From positions 62,001 to 126,000 of the forward strand of contig NZ_FMYQ01000006.1 of assembly GCF_900096975.1 (NCBI RefSeq): a DNA stretch of 64,000 bases, given 5' to 3'. This document shows positions 18,578-28,570 of this stretch, in pieces (position 1 is the stretch's first letter; each line of letters opens with the position of its first letter). The notes beneath the pieces are model-generated. The model searched no databases. It saw only the letters and a program-made list of their open reading frames with translations, and was not told the DNA's origin. The position numbers and the translations under genes are program-made. The DNA is from Paraburkholderia lycopersici (GTDB lineage Bacteria; Pseudomonadota; Gammaproteobacteria; Burkholderiales; Burkholderiaceae).

Positions 18578-19375
18578 ATGCCGAAATTTGCCGCGAACCT
18601 CACCATGCTGTTCAATGAAGTGCCGTTTCTCGACCGCTTCGCCTCGGCTGCGCAAGCGGGCTTCGACGCCGTCGAGTTCCTGTTCCCGTATCCGTACAAG
18701 GCCGCCGACCTCGCCGAGCGTCTCGAAGCCAACGGACTGAAGCTCGTGCTGCACAACCTGCCCGCGGGCAACTGGGATGCGGGCGAGCGCGGCATTGCGT
18801 GCCTGCCCGATCGTAAAGGCGAGTTCCAGGAAGGCGTCGGCCGCGCGATCGCGTATGCGAAGGCGCTGAAGGTGCCGCAACTGAACTGTCTCGTCGGCAT
18901 TCCGGCGGCCGGCATGGATCGCGAGACGGCGCTCGCCACGATCGTGGAGAACCTGCGCTACGCGGCCGGCGAGCTCGGGCGCGAAGGCATCCGACTGCTG
19001 GTCGAGCCGTGCAACGCGTACGACATTCCCGGCTTCGCGCTGAACCGCTCGGCCGAGGCGCTCGACGTAATCGCCCAAACGAAGTCGGACAACCTGTTCC
19101 TGCAGTACGACATCTATCACATGCAGCGCATGGAGGGCGAACTGGCCGCGACGATCAAAAAGCACTTCGCGAAGATCGCCCACATCCAGCTTGCCGACAA
19201 CCCGGGCCGCAACGAGCCCGGCACCGGCGAAATCCACTACCCGTTCCTGTTCGATCTGCTCGATTCGCTCGGCTACGAGGGCTATATCGGCTGCGAGTAC
19301 AAGCCGCGCACGACGACTGTCGAAGGTCTCGGCTGGCTGCGCAGCGCGAAGCAGCGCACCGCCGAACTCGCCTGA
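18578..19375 (+). CDS. hyi: hydroxypyruvate isomerase
   Basis: 265 residues, a TIM-barrel isomerase interconverting hydroxypyruvate and tartronate semialdehyde. It begins MPKFAANLTMLFNE as in other Hyi proteins; metal-site acidic residues lie in LLVEPCN and LQYDIYH, and the C-terminal GCEYKP motif is intact. CCAGGAGG is placed 8 bases before the ATG 18578. It stands between gcl and glxR as in E. coli, letting carbon from either two-carbon or three-carbon keto acids enter glycerate. Confidence 0.95.
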   Translation: MPKFAANLTMLFNEVPFLDRFASAAQAGFDAVEFLFPYPYKAADLAERLEANGLKLVLHNLPAGNWDAGERGIACLPDRKGEFQEGVGRAIAYAKALKVPQLNCLVGIPAAGMDRETALATIVENLRYAAGELGREGIRLLVEPCNAYDIPGFALNRSAEALDVIAQTKSDNLFLQYDIYHMQRMEGELAATIKKHFAKIAHIQLADNPGRNEPGTGEIHYPFLFDLLDSLGYEGYIGCEYKPRTTTVEGLGWLRSAKQRTAELA

Positions 19376-19422
19376 ACGACGCGGGACGGGACACCCGCAT
19401 TCGACTTAATGGAGAAACACTG

Positions 19423-20328
19423 ATGGCAAAGATTGGCTTTATCGGACTGGGCATCATGGGCGCGCACATGGCGCGCAATCTCATCAAGGGCGGCCACGCG
19501 CTCGCCGTGAACGGCAAGTACCCGGTGCCCGACGATCTGCGCGCGCAAACCGAGGTCGTCGCCGATTCGACGGCCGTGGCGAAGACTTCGGACATCGTCA
19601 TCGTGATGGTGCCGGACACGCCCGACGTCGGCAACGTGCTGTTCGCCGACGACGGCGTCGCCAAGGGGCTGTCGGCCGGCAAGCTCGTGATCGACATGAG
19701 CTCGATTTCGCCCATCGAAACGCAGCAGTTCGCGAAGCAGATCAACGCGCTCGGCTGCGACTATCTCGACGCGCCCGTCTCGGGCGGCGAAGTCGGCGCA
19801 CGCGAAGCCACGCTCACGATCATGGTGGGCGGCCCGCAGAAGTCGTTTGAGCGTGCATTGCCGCTGTTCGAACTGATGGGCAAGAACATCTCGCTCATCG
19901 GCGACAACGGCGCAGGCCAGACCTGCAAGGTGGCGAACCAGATCATCGTCGCGCTGAACATCGAGGCCGTGGCCGAGGCGCTGCTGTTCGCCGCGCGCTC
20001 GGGCGCCGATCCGGAGCGCGTGCGCCGTGCGCTGATGGGCGGCTTCGCTTCGTCGCGCATTCTCGAAGTGCACGGCGAGCGCATGACGAAGCGCACGTTC
20101 AATCCGGGCTTTCGCATCGAACTGCACCAGAAGGACCTGAACCTCGCCCTCGACGGCGCGCGCAAGCTCGGCATCGCGCTGCCGCACACGGCGAGCGCGC
20201 AGCAGCTCTTCAGCGTGTGCGCGGCGAACGGCGGCAAGGCGTGGGACCACTCGGCGCTGATCCGCGCGCTCGAAATCATGGCGAACTTCGAGATCGCCGA
20301 GCCGGCGGCGCAAGTGAAGGCCGCATAA
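19423..20328 (+). CDS. glxR: 2-hydroxy-3-oxopropionate (tartronate semialdehyde) reductase
   Basis: 301 residues of the beta-hydroxyacid dehydrogenase family; reduces tartronate semialdehyde to D-glycerate with NAD(P)H. The Rossmann motif GFIGLGIMG is at residues 5-13, the substrate-binding DAPVSGGEVGA near 118-128 and the catalytic Lys in GQTCKVANQ near 171. GGAGAA lies before the ATG. Last gene of the operon; no glycerate kinase follows, so the final step must be encoded elsewhere. Confidence 0.95.
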   Translation: MAKIGFIGLGIMGAHMARNLIKGGHALAVNGKYPVPDDLRAQTEVVADSTAVAKTSDIVIVMVPDTPDVGNVLFADDGVAKGLSAGKLVIDMSSISPIETQQFAKQINALGCDYLDAPVSGGEVGAREATLTIMVGGPQKSFERALPLFELMGKNISLIGDNGAGQTCKVANQIIVALNIEAVAEALLFAARSGADPERVRRALMGGFASSRILEVHGERMTKRTFNPGFRIELHQKDLNLALDGARKLGIALPHTASAQQLFSVCAANGGKAWDHSALIRALEIMANFEIAEPAAQVKAA

Positions 20329-20775
20329 GTCGCGGCACGGCGGTTCGCACGACGCAACGCGCGAACCGCCGCCGCAATTCGATCACACATTCGGGCTGAC
20401 GCGCGAACGCTATGGCGCGCGCCGGCCTCCCGTGGGGCGCTCCGTGGCGGCGGCAACCGCCGCGGGGCAAATCGGTGCCGCTCTGGGCTGAGGGCGGCCA
20501 GTGGGGTCCGAAAGCGGCGCCCGGTGACGGCGGGGAAGCCTTGGTCGGTCAGACGTCGTCACCGGGTGTCCGCGTACGGATGCCCTTTTTCGTTTTCTTC
20601 GTTTTCTTCGTTCCCCGCGTTTCACAGTCTTTAACGTCGCCCCGATGGACACCTTCACGGCCGCGTTTCCATAATCGTGCTTTCATCCCTTTCATCCGTC
20701 TGTCACGCAGACGGCTCAAGGTGGACGCGAAACGCGACCACCCCAGTCATTTCCTGCACGTGAGGAGTGTGATCG
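20329..20775. other. gene-free interval between glxR and the BON-LysM gene
   Basis: About 450 bases. A GC hairpin, GGCGGTTCGC/GCGAACCGCC (20339-20370), just after glxR may end that operon, though no T run follows. A second inverted repeat of CCCGGTGACG with CGTCACCGGG lies at about 20519-20571. A short pyrimidine-rich run with two copies of TTTTCTTCG is at 20588-20610. I see no coding frame worth calling. Confidence 0.5.
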
Positions 20776-21282
20776 ATGGGCATCATCAATTTCATCAAGG
20801 AAGCCGGCGAAAAACTGTTCGGCGCGAGCGCCGCGCCGGCCGCCGCCGAACCAGCCGCCGCACCGGCCGACGCCGCCGCGAATCTCGCCGCGCTGAACCA
20901 GAAAGCCGGCGACGCCATCGCGGCCTATATCCGCTCGCAGGGTCTCGACGCCGACAACCTCGGCGTGACCTACGACGGCGTCTCGCACACCGTGACCGTG
21001 ACCGGCAACGCCGCCGACCAGCCGACGAAGGAGAAGATTCTCGTCGCGGCCGGCAACGTGCAGAACGTCGACAAGGTCGACGACCAGATGACCGTGACGA
21101 ATCCGGCGCCCGAAGCGCAGCACCACACGGTGGTCGCCGGCGACAACCTCTGGAAGATCGCCGAGAAGTACTACGGCAGCGGCGCGAAAAACGACGTGAT
21201 CTTTGAGGCGAACACGCCGATGCTCAAGAGCCCGGACAAGATCTATCCGGGTCAGGTGCTCGTAATCCCGCCGCTGCAATAA
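20776..21282 (+). CDS. BON-LysM domain protein (LysM peptidoglycan-binding, Kbp/YgaU-like)
   Basis: 168 residues. An amphipathic N-terminus (MGIINFIKEAGEKLFG) and an Ala-rich linker lead into a BON domain (about residues 38-108) and a C-terminal LysM domain (about 115-166, HTVVAGDNLWKIAEKYYG). The arrangement matches E. coli Kbp/YgaU, a potassium-binding protein. No signal peptide is seen, consistent with that cytosolic family. GAGGAGTG precedes the ATG. A strong hairpin terminator follows. Confidence 0.9.
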   Translation: MGIINFIKEAGEKLFGASAAPAAAEPAAAPADAAANLAALNQKAGDAIAAYIRSQGLDADNLGVTYDGVSHTVTVTGNAADQPTKEKILVAAGNVQNVDKVDDQMTVTNPAPEAQHHTVVAGDNLWKIAEKYYGSGAKNDVIFEANTPMLKSPDKIYPGQVLVIPPLQ

Positions 21283-21297
21283 GCGAGGCGGCAAACA

Positions 21298-21337
21298 AAA
21301 CGGGCCTGGCGAATCGCCGCCAGGCCCGTTTTCTTTT
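21298..21337 (+). terminator. terminator between convergent BON-LysM and asparaginase genes
   Basis: CGGGCCTGGC (21301-21310) pairs with GCCAGGCCCG (21319-21328), followed by TTTTCTTTTT; A-rich bases on the left side may let it serve the minus strand as well. Confidence 0.85.
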
Positions 21338-21354
21338 TACGGCGCCGCTTGCGT

Positions 21355-22383
21355 TCAGTACGTATCGAATACGCCCTGCAATGCCGCCTTGCCGGTTGCG
21401 CCTGCAGCGAGCGCGAGCAGCAGCAGCACGCGCGCCTTGTAAGGGCTCAGCGTGCCGGCGGAGACGAAGCCGAGCGCATCGTCTTTCGCCGCGCCGTTAT
21501 GCATCACGTGGCCCGAGCCGACGCGCGACGCGCGCACGACGGCCACGCCCCTCGCGGCCGCCTCGGCCAGCGCCTGCTGCAAGGCACCGTGAATCGAGCC
21601 GTTGCCCGTGCCGGCCACGACGAGGCCGTCGACACCGGCGGCCACGAGCGCTTCGACCGCCGCGCGCGACACGCCGGCATAGCTCGTCACGATCTCGACC
21701 TGCGGCCACTGCGACGGCGCGGAAAACGGTGCATCGATCGTATGCGGGCGCAGCGCGCGGCGCTGGCACTCCACGCGCCCATCCTGCACCCAGCCCAGCG
21801 CGCCGATTTCGGGCGACTGGAACGCATCGACGGCATAGGTGCTGATCTTCGCGACGTCGCGCGCGCAATGAATGCGGTTGTTGAACGCCACCATCACGCC
21901 TTGCCCCGCCGCTGTCGCGCTCGCAGCGAGCGTGACGGCGTTGAGCAGATTCAGCGGCCCGTCGGCCGAAAGCGCCGTGGCGGGCCGCATGGCCGCCGTC
22001 AGCACGCAGGGCTTCGCGCTTTTCACCGTGAGGTGCAGCAGGTAGGCGGTTTCTTCGAGCGTGTCCGTGCCGTGCGTGATCACCACGCCGTCGATCTCGT
22101 CGCTCGCCAGCAATTCGTTCACGCGCTGCGCGAGCGTGGTCCACAGCGCGAGCGACATGTCCTTACTGTCGATGCTCGCGACCTGCTCGGCCTGGATCTG
22201 CGCAATGGCGTCGAGGCCCGGCACGGCCGCGAGCAACTGCGCGACGCCGATCACGCCGGCCTGATAGCCGGCGGTGTTCGCGGCGTCGGCCGCGGAGCCC
22301 GCGATGGTCCCACCGGTGGCGAGTACGGCAATGCGCGGCAACACCTTGGGCGCCGCCGGCGAAAAGGAAGGGGAAGTGTTCAT
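21355..22383 (-). CDS. L-asparaginase (type II-like sequence)
   Basis: 342 residues. Hydrolyses asparagine to aspartate and ammonia. The two catalytic signatures are present: LATGGTIAG near residues 21-29, with the nucleophile Thr26, and VITHGTDTLEET. Sequence resembles the periplasmic type II enzymes, but from ATG 22383 there is no export signal, only a short Pro/Ser-rich start, so it may be cytoplasmic. It converges on the BON-LysM gene and is followed upstream by the sulfate gene cluster on the same strand. Confidence 0.92.
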   Translation of the reverse strand: MNTSPSFSPAAPKVLPRIAVLATGGTIAGSAADAANTAGYQAGVIGVAQLLAAVPGLDAIAQIQAEQVASIDSKDMSLALWTTLAQRVNELLASDEIDGVVITHGTDTLEETAYLLHLTVKSAKPCVLTAAMRPATALSADGPLNLLNAVTLAASATAAGQGVMVAFNNRIHCARDVAKISTYAVDAFQSPEIGALGWVQDGRVECQRRALRPHTIDAPFSAPSQWPQVEIVTSYAGVSRAAVEALVAAGVDGLVVAGTGNGSIHGALQQALAEAAARGVAVVRASRVGSGHVMHNGAAKDDALGFVSAGTLSPYKARVLLLLALAAGATGKAALQGVFDTY

Positions 22384-22432
22384 GGCGGCGATTTTAAGCG
22401 ATCCGCCGGCCGCCACGAAAACCGGCGCGATA

Positions 22433-23359
22433 TCAGCCTGGCTCGCGCAACTGGCTCGCGATCTGCTGCTCGGTGAGCTGCGGCGCGAACATCTCGATGA
22501 GCCGGTACGCGTACTGACGCAGGAACGCGCCCCTGCGCAGCCCCACGCGCGTCGTGCTCTCCTCGAACAGATGCTCCGTATCGAGCGCGACGAGTTCGGT
22601 GTCGCGTTTCGCCTCGTAGGCCATCGCCGCGACGATGCCCACGCCCATGCCGAGCTCGACGTAGGTTTTGATCACGTCGGCGTCGATGGCGGTCAGCACC
22701 ACGTCGGGCACCACGCCCGCCTTCGCAAACGCCTGGTCGATGTGCGAGCGCCCCGTGAAGTCCTGGTCGTAAGTGATGACCGGATATTCGGCCACGTCTT
22801 CCAGCGTGAGATTCTCGCGGCCCACGAGCGGATGCGTCTTCGGCACCACCACCACGTGATGCCACGAGTAGCACGGAAACGTGACGATGTCGGAGAAGCG
22901 GTCGAGCGCCTCGGTCGAGATGCCGATGTCGGCCTCGCCGTTGATGATCATCTGCGCGATCTGCTGCGGATTCCCCTGGCGCAGCGCGAGATGCACCTTC
23001 GGAAACACCTCGCGGAACTGGTGCACGACTTTCGGCAGCGCGTAGCGCGCCTGCGTGTGCGTCGTCGCGACCACGAGGTGGCCGCTGTCCTGGTCCGCGA
23101 ACTGGCGCGCCACGCGGCGCAGGTTCTCGGCGTCGAGCAGCATGCGCTCGATCAGCTGATGCACGGCTTTGCCGGGCTCCGTGAGGCCGGTCAGGCGCTT
23201 GCCGCGGCGAATGAAGATGTCGACGCCGAGCTCGTCTTCGAGATCCTTGATCTGCTTCGAGACGCCCGACTGCGACGTATAAAGCACGTTCGCGACCTCG
23301 GTCAGGTTCATGTTCTGCCGCACGGCTTCGCGCACGAAACGCAACTGCTGAAAATTCAT
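22433..23359 (-). CDS. cysB: CysB-family LysR transcriptional regulator
   Basis: 308 residues. HTH at 1-60 (NLTEVANVLYTSQSGVSKQIKDLEDELG), effector domain 90-300 including the CysB-type TTHTQARYALP segment that binds O-acetylserine or sulfate-related ligands in the family. It is last in the sbp-cysTWA-cysB set, 73 bases after cysA. Expected to activate sulfate uptake and assimilation under sulfur limitation. It could instead be the close paralogue SsuR that runs sulfonate genes in Burkholderia; sequence reading cannot separate the two firmly. Confidence 0.88.
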   Translation of the reverse strand: MNFQQLRFVREAVRQNMNLTEVANVLYTSQSGVSKQIKDLEDELGVDIFIRRGKRLTGLTEPGKAVHQLIERMLLDAENLRRVARQFADQDSGHLVVATTHTQARYALPKVVHQFREVFPKVHLALRQGNPQQIAQMIINGEADIGISTEALDRFSDIVTFPCYSWHHVVVVPKTHPLVGRENLTLEDVAEYPVITYDQDFTGRSHIDQAFAKAGVVPDVVLTAIDADVIKTYVELGMGVGIVAAMAYEAKRDTELVALDTEHLFEESTTRVGLRRGAFLRQYAYRLIEMFAPQLTEQQIASQLREPG

Positions 23360-23432
23360 GGTCTTTTCTCCGATACTGCCGACCGATTATTCGTTTTAGT
23401 CGATGTGAACACTGTCGCGCGAACTGCGCCGC

Positions 23433-24491
23433 TCATTGCGCGGGAAACACGCGCAGCCCCCGCGGAACGGCCGTCACCCCCTCGCCTACCGCGATTCCCA
23501 GCTCGCGCCACGACTCGCGGTCGAGTTCGGCTTCGAGCACGCCGCCCGCGCGGCTTTCGAGCTCCACGCGCACCGAGCCGCCCAGCGTCACCACGCGCCG
23601 CACGTCGACGACGATGCCGTCGCGACGATCGCTCGCCTCGCGATGCAGCACGAGATCGTGCGGCCGCACATAGGCGAGCGCCGGGCCCTCGAAGCTCGCC
23701 TGCACCGAGATCGGCTGCGCCGCGCCGTCGGCCACGAAGCCGCGCGAGTCCACGCTTCCGCGCAGCCGGTTCGCCGCGCCGAGAAATTCGTAGACGAAAG
23801 CCGTCTGCGGATGATCGTAGACGTCCTGCGGGCCGCCCACCTGCTCCACGCGCCCGTGATTCATCACGACGATGCGGTCGGCCACTTCGAGCGCTTCTTC
23901 CTGGTCGTGCGTGACGAAGATCGTCGAGATGTGCAGGTCGTCGTGCAGGCGTCGCAGCCAGGAGCGCAGCTCCTTGCGCACCTTGGCGTCAAGCGCGCCG
24001 AACGGCTCGTCGAGCAGCAGCACCTTCGGCTCGACGGCGAGCGCGCGAGCGAGCGCGATGCGCTGACGCTGGCCGCCCGAAAGCTCGGACGGATAGCGCT
24101 GCGCGAGCCAGTCGAGCTGCACGAGCTTGAGCAGCTCGTGCACCTTCTCGCGGATCACGGCTTCCGAGGGCCGCTCGCTGCGCGGCTTCACGCGCAGGCC
24201 GAACGCCACGTTTTCGAACACCGTCATATGGCGGAACAGCGCGTAATGCTGGAACACGAAACCTACCTGACGCTCGCGCGCGCCCACCGCGCCCACGTCC
24301 TGGCCTTGCAGCACGACCTGGCCCGCGTCGGCGTATTCGAGGCCCGCGATCACGCGCAGCAGCGTGGTCTTGCCGCAACCGGAAGGTCCGAGCAAGGCGA
24401 CGAGCTCGCCCGGCGGAAAATCGAGCGACACGTTATCGAGGGCGGTGAAGTCGCCGAAGCGCTTCTGCAGATTGCTAACGGTGATGCCCAT
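23433..24491 (-). CDS. cysA: sulfate/thiosulfate ABC transporter ATP-binding protein
   Basis: 352 residues. ATPase domain with Walker A GPSGCGKT (35-42), signature LSGGQRQR, Walker [13 protein letters not shown] and H-loop VTHDQEEAL; a C-terminal TOBE-like regulatory domain follows from about 240. It energises sulfate import with CysT, CysW and Sbp. It lies 42 bases downstream of cysW in the same operon. Confidence 0.95.
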   Translation of the reverse strand: MGITVSNLQKRFGDFTALDNVSLDFPPGELVALLGPSGCGKTTLLRVIAGLEYADAGQVVLQGQDVGAVGARERQVGFVFQHYALFRHMTVFENVAFGLRVKPRSERPSEAVIREKVHELLKLVQLDWLAQRYPSELSGGQRQRIALARALAVEPKVLLLDEPFGALDAKVRKELRSWLRRLHDDLHISTIFVTHDQEEALEVADRIVVMNHGRVEQVGGPQDVYDHPQTAFVYEFLGAANRLRGSVDSRGFVADGAAQPISVQASFEGPALAYVRPHDLVLHREASDRRDGIVVDVRRVVTLGGSVRVELESRAGGVLEAELDRESWRELGIAVGEGVTAVPRGLRVFPAQ

Positions 24492-24533
24492 GTTGACTGC
24501 TCTCCTGTCGGCCAGAGCCGGCGCACTGGCGCC

Positions 24534-25517
24534 TTACTGCGGCCCCACGAAATGTTGCTGTTGAACCGCCTGACGCACTGCGCGAGGCGCCCCTGCATGT
24601 TGCGAGACCTGCTGCGAGGCGGCCACAGGCGGCCCCGCATGCGCGGGAACCTCGTCGGCGCCGCGCAGCTCGGCCGAAAGATGGCGCTCGGCGAGCAGCT
24701 TCAGGCCCAGCGTCACGAGCGCGAGCAACGCGAGCAGCGACGCAACCGCGAACGCCGCCGCAAAGTTGTATTCGTTGTAGAGGATCTCGACGTGCAGCGG
24801 CATCGTGTCAGTCTGGCCGCGAATATGGCCCGACACCACCGAGACCGCGCCAAACTCGCCCATCGCGCGCGCGTTGCAGAGAATCACGCCGTACAGCAAA
24901 CCCCACCGGATATTGGGCAACGTGACGCGGCGGAACATCTGCCAGCCCGAGGCGCCCAGCACGTGCGCGGCCTCTTCCTCGTCGTTGCCTTGCGCCTGCA
25001 TCAGCGGAATCAGCTCGCGCGCGACGAAGGGGAACGTCACGAAGATCGTCGCGAGCACGATGCCGGGCACCGCGAAGATGATCTGTACGTTATGGTCTTC
25101 GAGCCACGGCCCGAGCCAGCCCTGTGCGCCGAACAGCAGCACGTAGACAAGGCCCGAGATCACGGGCGAGACCGAGAACGGCAGGTCGATCAGCGTGGTG
25201 AGCAGCGCCTTGCCGCGAAACTCGAACTTGGCGATCGCCCACGAAGCCGCGAGGCCGAACGCCAGATTGAGCGGCACCGCGATCGCCGCGGTGATGAGCG
25301 TGAGCTTGATCGCGGAAAGCGCGTCGGGGTCGGCGAGCGACTCGAAATAAAAACCGACGCCCTTTGAAAGAGCCTGCCAGAACACGGCGACGAGCGGCAC
25401 CACCAGAAAGAGCGCGAGAAACGCGAGCGCGATGCCCGTGAGCAGCCAGCGCACCCAGGGCGCCTCGGTCACGGGGTCCGGTCCGCGCGCGCCTCGCGAT
25501 TGCGGCACCCGGCTCAT
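24534..25517 (-). CDS. cysW: sulfate ABC transporter permease CysW
   Basis: 327 residues with six predicted membrane helices and the permease EAA loop ([17 protein letters not shown]). The C-terminal 40 residues are Ala/Gln-rich and beyond the normal family end. The start ATG 25517 overlaps the cysT stop in an ATGA arrangement, indicating coupled translation. Pairs with CysT to form the channel. Confidence 0.94.
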   Translation of the reverse strand: MSRVPQSRGARGPDPVTEAPWVRWLLTGIALAFLALFLVVPLVAVFWQALSKGVGFYFESLADPDALSAIKLTLITAAIAVPLNLAFGLAASWAIAKFEFRGKALLTTLIDLPFSVSPVISGLVYVLLFGAQGWLGPWLEDHNVQIIFAVPGIVLATIFVTFPFVARELIPLMQAQGNDEEEAAHVLGASGWQMFRRVTLPNIRWGLLYGVILCNARAMGEFGAVSVVSGHIRGQTDTMPLHVEILYNEYNFAAAFAVASLLALLALVTLGLKLLAERHLSAELRGADEVPAHAGPPVAASQQVSQHAGAPRAVRQAVQQQHFVGPQ

Positions 25518-26425
25518 TGCGCACCTCCCGCGACAGTTGCGCCGGCAACGGCATGGGGCGCGCCGGCCGCCGGGACGCCCCGGCTCGTGCGCCGCTGCAA
25601 GTACCACTGCAGCGAATTGATGAGAAGCAGCATGACGAACGAGACGCAGAGCATGACCACGGCGAGCGCCGTCGCGCCCGCGTAGTCGTATTGTTCGAGC
25701 TTCGTGATGATGAGGAGCGACGTGATTTCCGACTTCATCGGCACGTTGCCCGCGATGAAGATGACCGAGCCGTATTCGCCCAGCGCGCGCGCGAACGCGA
25801 GCGCAAACCCGGTGAGCAGCGCCGGGAGCACGGCAGGCAGCACGACGCGGCGAAACGTGAGCCAGCGCGACGCGCCGAGGCACGCGGCGGCCTCCTCCTG
25901 CTCGCGCTCGAAATCCTCGAGCACCGGCTGCACCGTGCGCACGACGAAAGGCAGGCCGATGAAGGTCAGCGCCACGAGCACGCCAAGCGGCGTAAACGCG
26001 ATCTTGAGGCCGAGCGGCTGCAAAAACTGGCCGATCCAGCCATTGCCGGCATAGACGGCTGCGAGCGAGATACCCGCCACCGAAGTCGGCAGCGCGAACG
26101 GCAGATCGACGAGCGCGTCGACGATGCGCTTGAGCGGGAACGTATAGCGCACGAGCACCCACGCGAGCAAAAAGCCGAACACCGCGTTAATGAGCGCCCC
26201 GCCGAGCGCCGCCGTAAACGTGAGCCGATACGACGCGATCACGCGCGGCGACCACACGGCGCGCACGAACTGGCTCCAGTCGAGCGTGGCGGTCTTGAGG
26301 AAGGTGGCGGCAAGCGGAATGAGCACCACGAGGCTCAGGTAAGCCACCGTGATGCCGAGCGTCATGCCGAATCCCGGCAGTGCGCTGGGCTTGCGTAATC
26401 GAAACGTCGATCGAAACGTCGTCAT
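25514..26425 (-). CDS. cysT: sulfate ABC transporter permease CysT
   Basis: About 303 residues with six membrane helices; the EAA loop reads [16 protein letters not shown]. Two in-frame ATGs, 26431 and 26425, are possible starts; both begin the basic pre-helix region and the choice changes only two residues. First permease of the operon, 140 bases after sbp, with a hairpin in between (26479-26500). Confidence 0.93.
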   Translation of the reverse strand: MTTFRSTFRLRKPSALPGFGMTLGITVAYLSLVVLIPLAATFLKTATLDWSQFVRAVWSPRVIASYRLTFTAALGGALINAVFGFLLAWVLVRYTFPLKRIVDALVDLPFALPTSVAGISLAAVYAGNGWIGQFLQPLGLKIAFTPLGVLVALTFIGLPFVVRTVQPVLEDFEREQEEAAACLGASRWLTFRRVVLPAVLPALLTGFALAFARALGEYGSVIFIAGNVPMKSEITSLLIITKLEQYDYAGATALAVVMLCVSFVMLLLINSLQWYLQRRTSRGVPAAGAPHAVAGATVAGGAQ

Positions 26426-26478
26426 GCTCATCGTCCAGACATGGGTTGCGCGCTCTCCGTGCTCAAAAGCGGCGCCGA

Positions 26479-26504
26479 AAAGCGCGCCCGTGGGCGCGCT
26501 TCTT
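26479..26504 (-). terminator. hairpin between sbp and cysT, partial terminator or processing site
   Basis: AAGCGCGCCC-GT-GGGCGCGCTT (26479-26500) is a perfect 10-bp stem. On the minus strand it is followed by TTC, a weak U tract. In binding-protein operons such a hairpin usually lets the binding-protein mRNA outnumber the permease mRNA. Confidence 0.6.
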
Positions 26505-26565
26505 TGTTATGCGGTCGCATCGGTTATCGATTGCCGGCCGTTACTGCATTCCTGCTGTTCCCGCA

Positions 26566-27615
26566 TTACTGCGGTTGATAGATCGAGTCGAACACGCCGC
26601 CATCCGCGAAATGCGTCTTCTGCGCGTTGGTCCAGCCGCCGAACGTGTCGTCGACCGTATAGAGCTTCAGCTTCGGAAATTTCGCCGTAAGCGCCGCAGG
26701 AACCTTGTCCGAGCGCGGACGGTAGAAGTTCCTCGCGGCGATCTCCTGGCCTTCTTCGCTGTAGAGGAACTGCAGATACGCTTCGGCCTGCCTGCGCGTC
26801 CCGCGTTTGTCGACGACCTTGTCCACCACGGCCACGGGCGGCTCGGCGAGGATACTCACCGAAGGCACCACGATCTCGAACTTCTCCGGGCCGAACTCCT
26901 TGAGCGAGAGGAACGCTTCGTTCTCCCATGCGATCAGCACGTCGCCGATGTCACGCTGCACGAAGCTCGTGGTCGCGCCGCGCGCGCCCGAGTCGAGCAC
27001 GCCCGCGTTCTTGTAGAGCTTCGAGACGAACTCCTTCGCCTTCTGCTCGTTGCCGCCCGGCTGGTGCAGCGCGTACGCCCACGCGGCGAGGTAGTTCCAG
27101 CGCGCGCCGCCCGAGGTCTTCGGATTCGGCGTGACGATCGAGACACCCGGCTTGATCAGATCGTCCCAGTCCTTGATGTGCCTGGGATTGCCCTTCCTCA
27201 CGAGGAACACGATGGTCGACGTATAAGGCGAGGCATTGTCGGGCAGGCGCTTTTGCCAGTCTTTCGCGACGAGGCCCTTGTTGGCGAGCGCGTCGATGTC
27301 CCATGCAAGCGCGAGCGTCACGACGTCGGCTTGCAGGCCGTCGAGCACCGACCGCGCCTGGGCGCCCGAACCGCCGTGCGACTGCTTGATGGTGAGCGTT
27401 TCGCCCGTCTTCGCCTTCCACTGCTTGATGAAGGCCTCGTTGATGTCCTGGTACAGCTCGCGCGTCGGGTCGTAGGACACGTTGAGCAGCGCGGTATCCG
27501 CGTGGGCGGCCGCGGGCGCCATCGCCGCGATACCGGCCAGCGGCGCGACGCCGATGACCACTTTTGCCGCCAGTGTTTTCAGCCAGCCCCCGCGCCCCGT
27601 ATTCCTCGTACCCAT
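26566..27615 (-). CDS. sbp: periplasmic sulfate-binding protein
   Basis: 349 residues, with a Sec signal ending near AHA-DT (residue 39). Mature segments match Sbp/Cys[18 protein letters not shown], the [12 protein letters not shown] sulfate-binding loop, [31 protein letters not shown] and [12 protein letters not shown]. Captures sulfate for CysTWA. The promoter is predicted at 27692-27664, about 40 bases before the ATG. First gene of the operon. Confidence 0.95.
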   Translation of the reverse strand: MGTRNTGRGGWLKTLAAKVVIGVAPLAGIAAMAPAAAHADTALLNVSYDPTRELYQDINEAFIKQWKAKTGETLTIKQSHGGSGAQARSVLDGLQADVVTLALAWDIDALANKGLVAKDWQKRLPDNASPYTSTIVFLVRKGNPRHIKDWDDLIKPGVSIVTPNPKTSGGARWNYLAAWAYALHQPGGNEQKAKEFVSKLYKNAGVLDSGARGATTSFVQRDIGDVLIAWENEAFLSLKEFGPEKFEIVVPSVSILAEPPVAVVDKVVDKRGTRRQAEAYLQFLYSEEGQEIAARNFYRPRSDKVPAALTAKFPKLKLYTVDDTFGGWTNAQKTHFADGGVFDSIYQPQ

Positions 27616-27663
27616 TTATCTGTTCTCCGTGTCGTGTGTGGTTTGCCGCTAACGATGGAGGCC

Positions 27664-27692
27664 AGTCTAGCGACCTGCTTACATCATTAAAA
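27664..27692 (-). promoter_or_regulatory. predicted sulfur-responsive promoter of sbp
   Basis: On the minus strand TTTTAA (27692-27687), 17 bases, TAGACT (27669-27664) then GG. An AT-rich block lies directly upstream (27687-27717). The same layout precedes ssuD (42871-42843). The poor -35 suggests dependence on an activator such as CysB. Confidence 0.5.
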
Positions 27693-27843
27693 ATAATGTT
27701 TCCTCATTCTTTAATACGCAAAAGTGGTAAGGGCAGAGGAAGTCGCTGCGAACGCACTGATTTCTCTGCATTAACACGGGAAAACGCCCGCCTGGCGGCG
27801 GTCAGGGGACGAACTTCAAGTAACACTTGAAAAGCGGCGAGTA

Positions 27844-27859
27844 CTGTATAAAAATACAG
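27844..27859 (+). promoter_or_regulatory. LexA box 1
   Basis: CTGTATAAAAATACAG, a perfect CTGT-N8-ACAG SOS box, 28 bases before the lexA ATG. Autoregulatory site. Confidence 0.92.
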
Positions 27860-27863
27860 TCAC

Positions 27864-27879
27864 CTGTTCAAACATACAG
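27864..27879 (+). promoter_or_regulatory. LexA box 2
   Basis: CTGTTCAAACATACAG, CTGT-N8-ACAG, starting 20 bases after box 1 and ending 7 bases before the lexA ATG, so bound LexA would cover the transcription start. Confidence 0.9.
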
Positions 27880-27886
27880 TGGCGCC

Positions 27887-28537
27887 ATGACCAAACTCAC
27901 CGCACGACAGCAGCAGGTTTTCGATCTGGTCCGCCGGGCGATCGAGCGCACGGGCTTCCCGCCTACGCGCGCCGAAATCGCGGCGGAACTCGGCTTCAGT
28001 TCGGCCAATTCGGCTGAGGAGCACCTGCGCGCACTGGCGCGCAAGGGCGTGATCGAGCTGGCCGCAGGCGCCTCGCGCGGCATCCGCCTCGTGGCGGGGC
28101 CCGACGATATGCCGCACCAGTTCACGCTGCCGCACCCGAGCATCATGCAGCTATCGCTGCCGCTCGTCGGTCGCGTCGCGGCGGGCAGTCCGATCCTCGC
28201 GCTGGAGCACATCTCCCAGAACTACATGTGCGACCCGGCGCTCTTCTCAAGCCGACCCGACTATCTGCTGAAGGTGCGCGGTCTCTCGATGCGCGACGCC
28301 GGCATTCTCGACGGCGACCTGCTCGCCGTGCAGAAGAAGAGCGAGGCGAAAGACGGCCAGATCATCGTGGCGCGCCTTGGCGACGACGTGACCGTGAAGC
28401 GCCTGAAGCGGCGCCCGAACGGCGTCGAACTGATCGCGGAGAACCCCGACTACGACAATATTTTTGTCGAGGCCGGCAGCGCGGATTTCGCGCTCGAAGG
28501 CATTGCGGTCGGCCTGATCCGGCCCACCGAATTCTAA
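27887..28537 (+). CDS. lexA: SOS response repressor LexA
   Basis: 216 residues. N-terminal winged HTH (1-70, [14 protein letters not shown]), self-cleavage site Ala99-Gly100 in RVAAGSP, and catalytic dyad Ser134 (GLSMRD) and Lys171 (VTVKRLK). Represses DNA damage genes until RecA filaments trigger cleavage. ATG 27887 is chosen because the protein core starts there and two LexA boxes end just upstream; a longer frame from 27827 would read through the operators. It shows no terminator before the next gene, 33 bases on. Confidence 0.97.
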   Translation: MTKLTARQQQVFDLVRRAIERTGFPPTRAEIAAELGFSSANSAEEHLRALARKGVIELAAGASRGIRLVAGPDDMPHQFTLPHPSIMQLSLPLVGRVAAGSPILALEHISQNYMCDPALFSSRPDYLLKVRGLSMRDAGILDGDLLAVQKKSEAKDGQIIVARLGDDVTVKRLKRRPNGVELIAENPDYDNIFVEAGSADFALEGIAVGLIRPTEF

Positions 28538-28570
28538 AGAAGTCCGACTGCGCACCTTCTGGAGAGAGCC

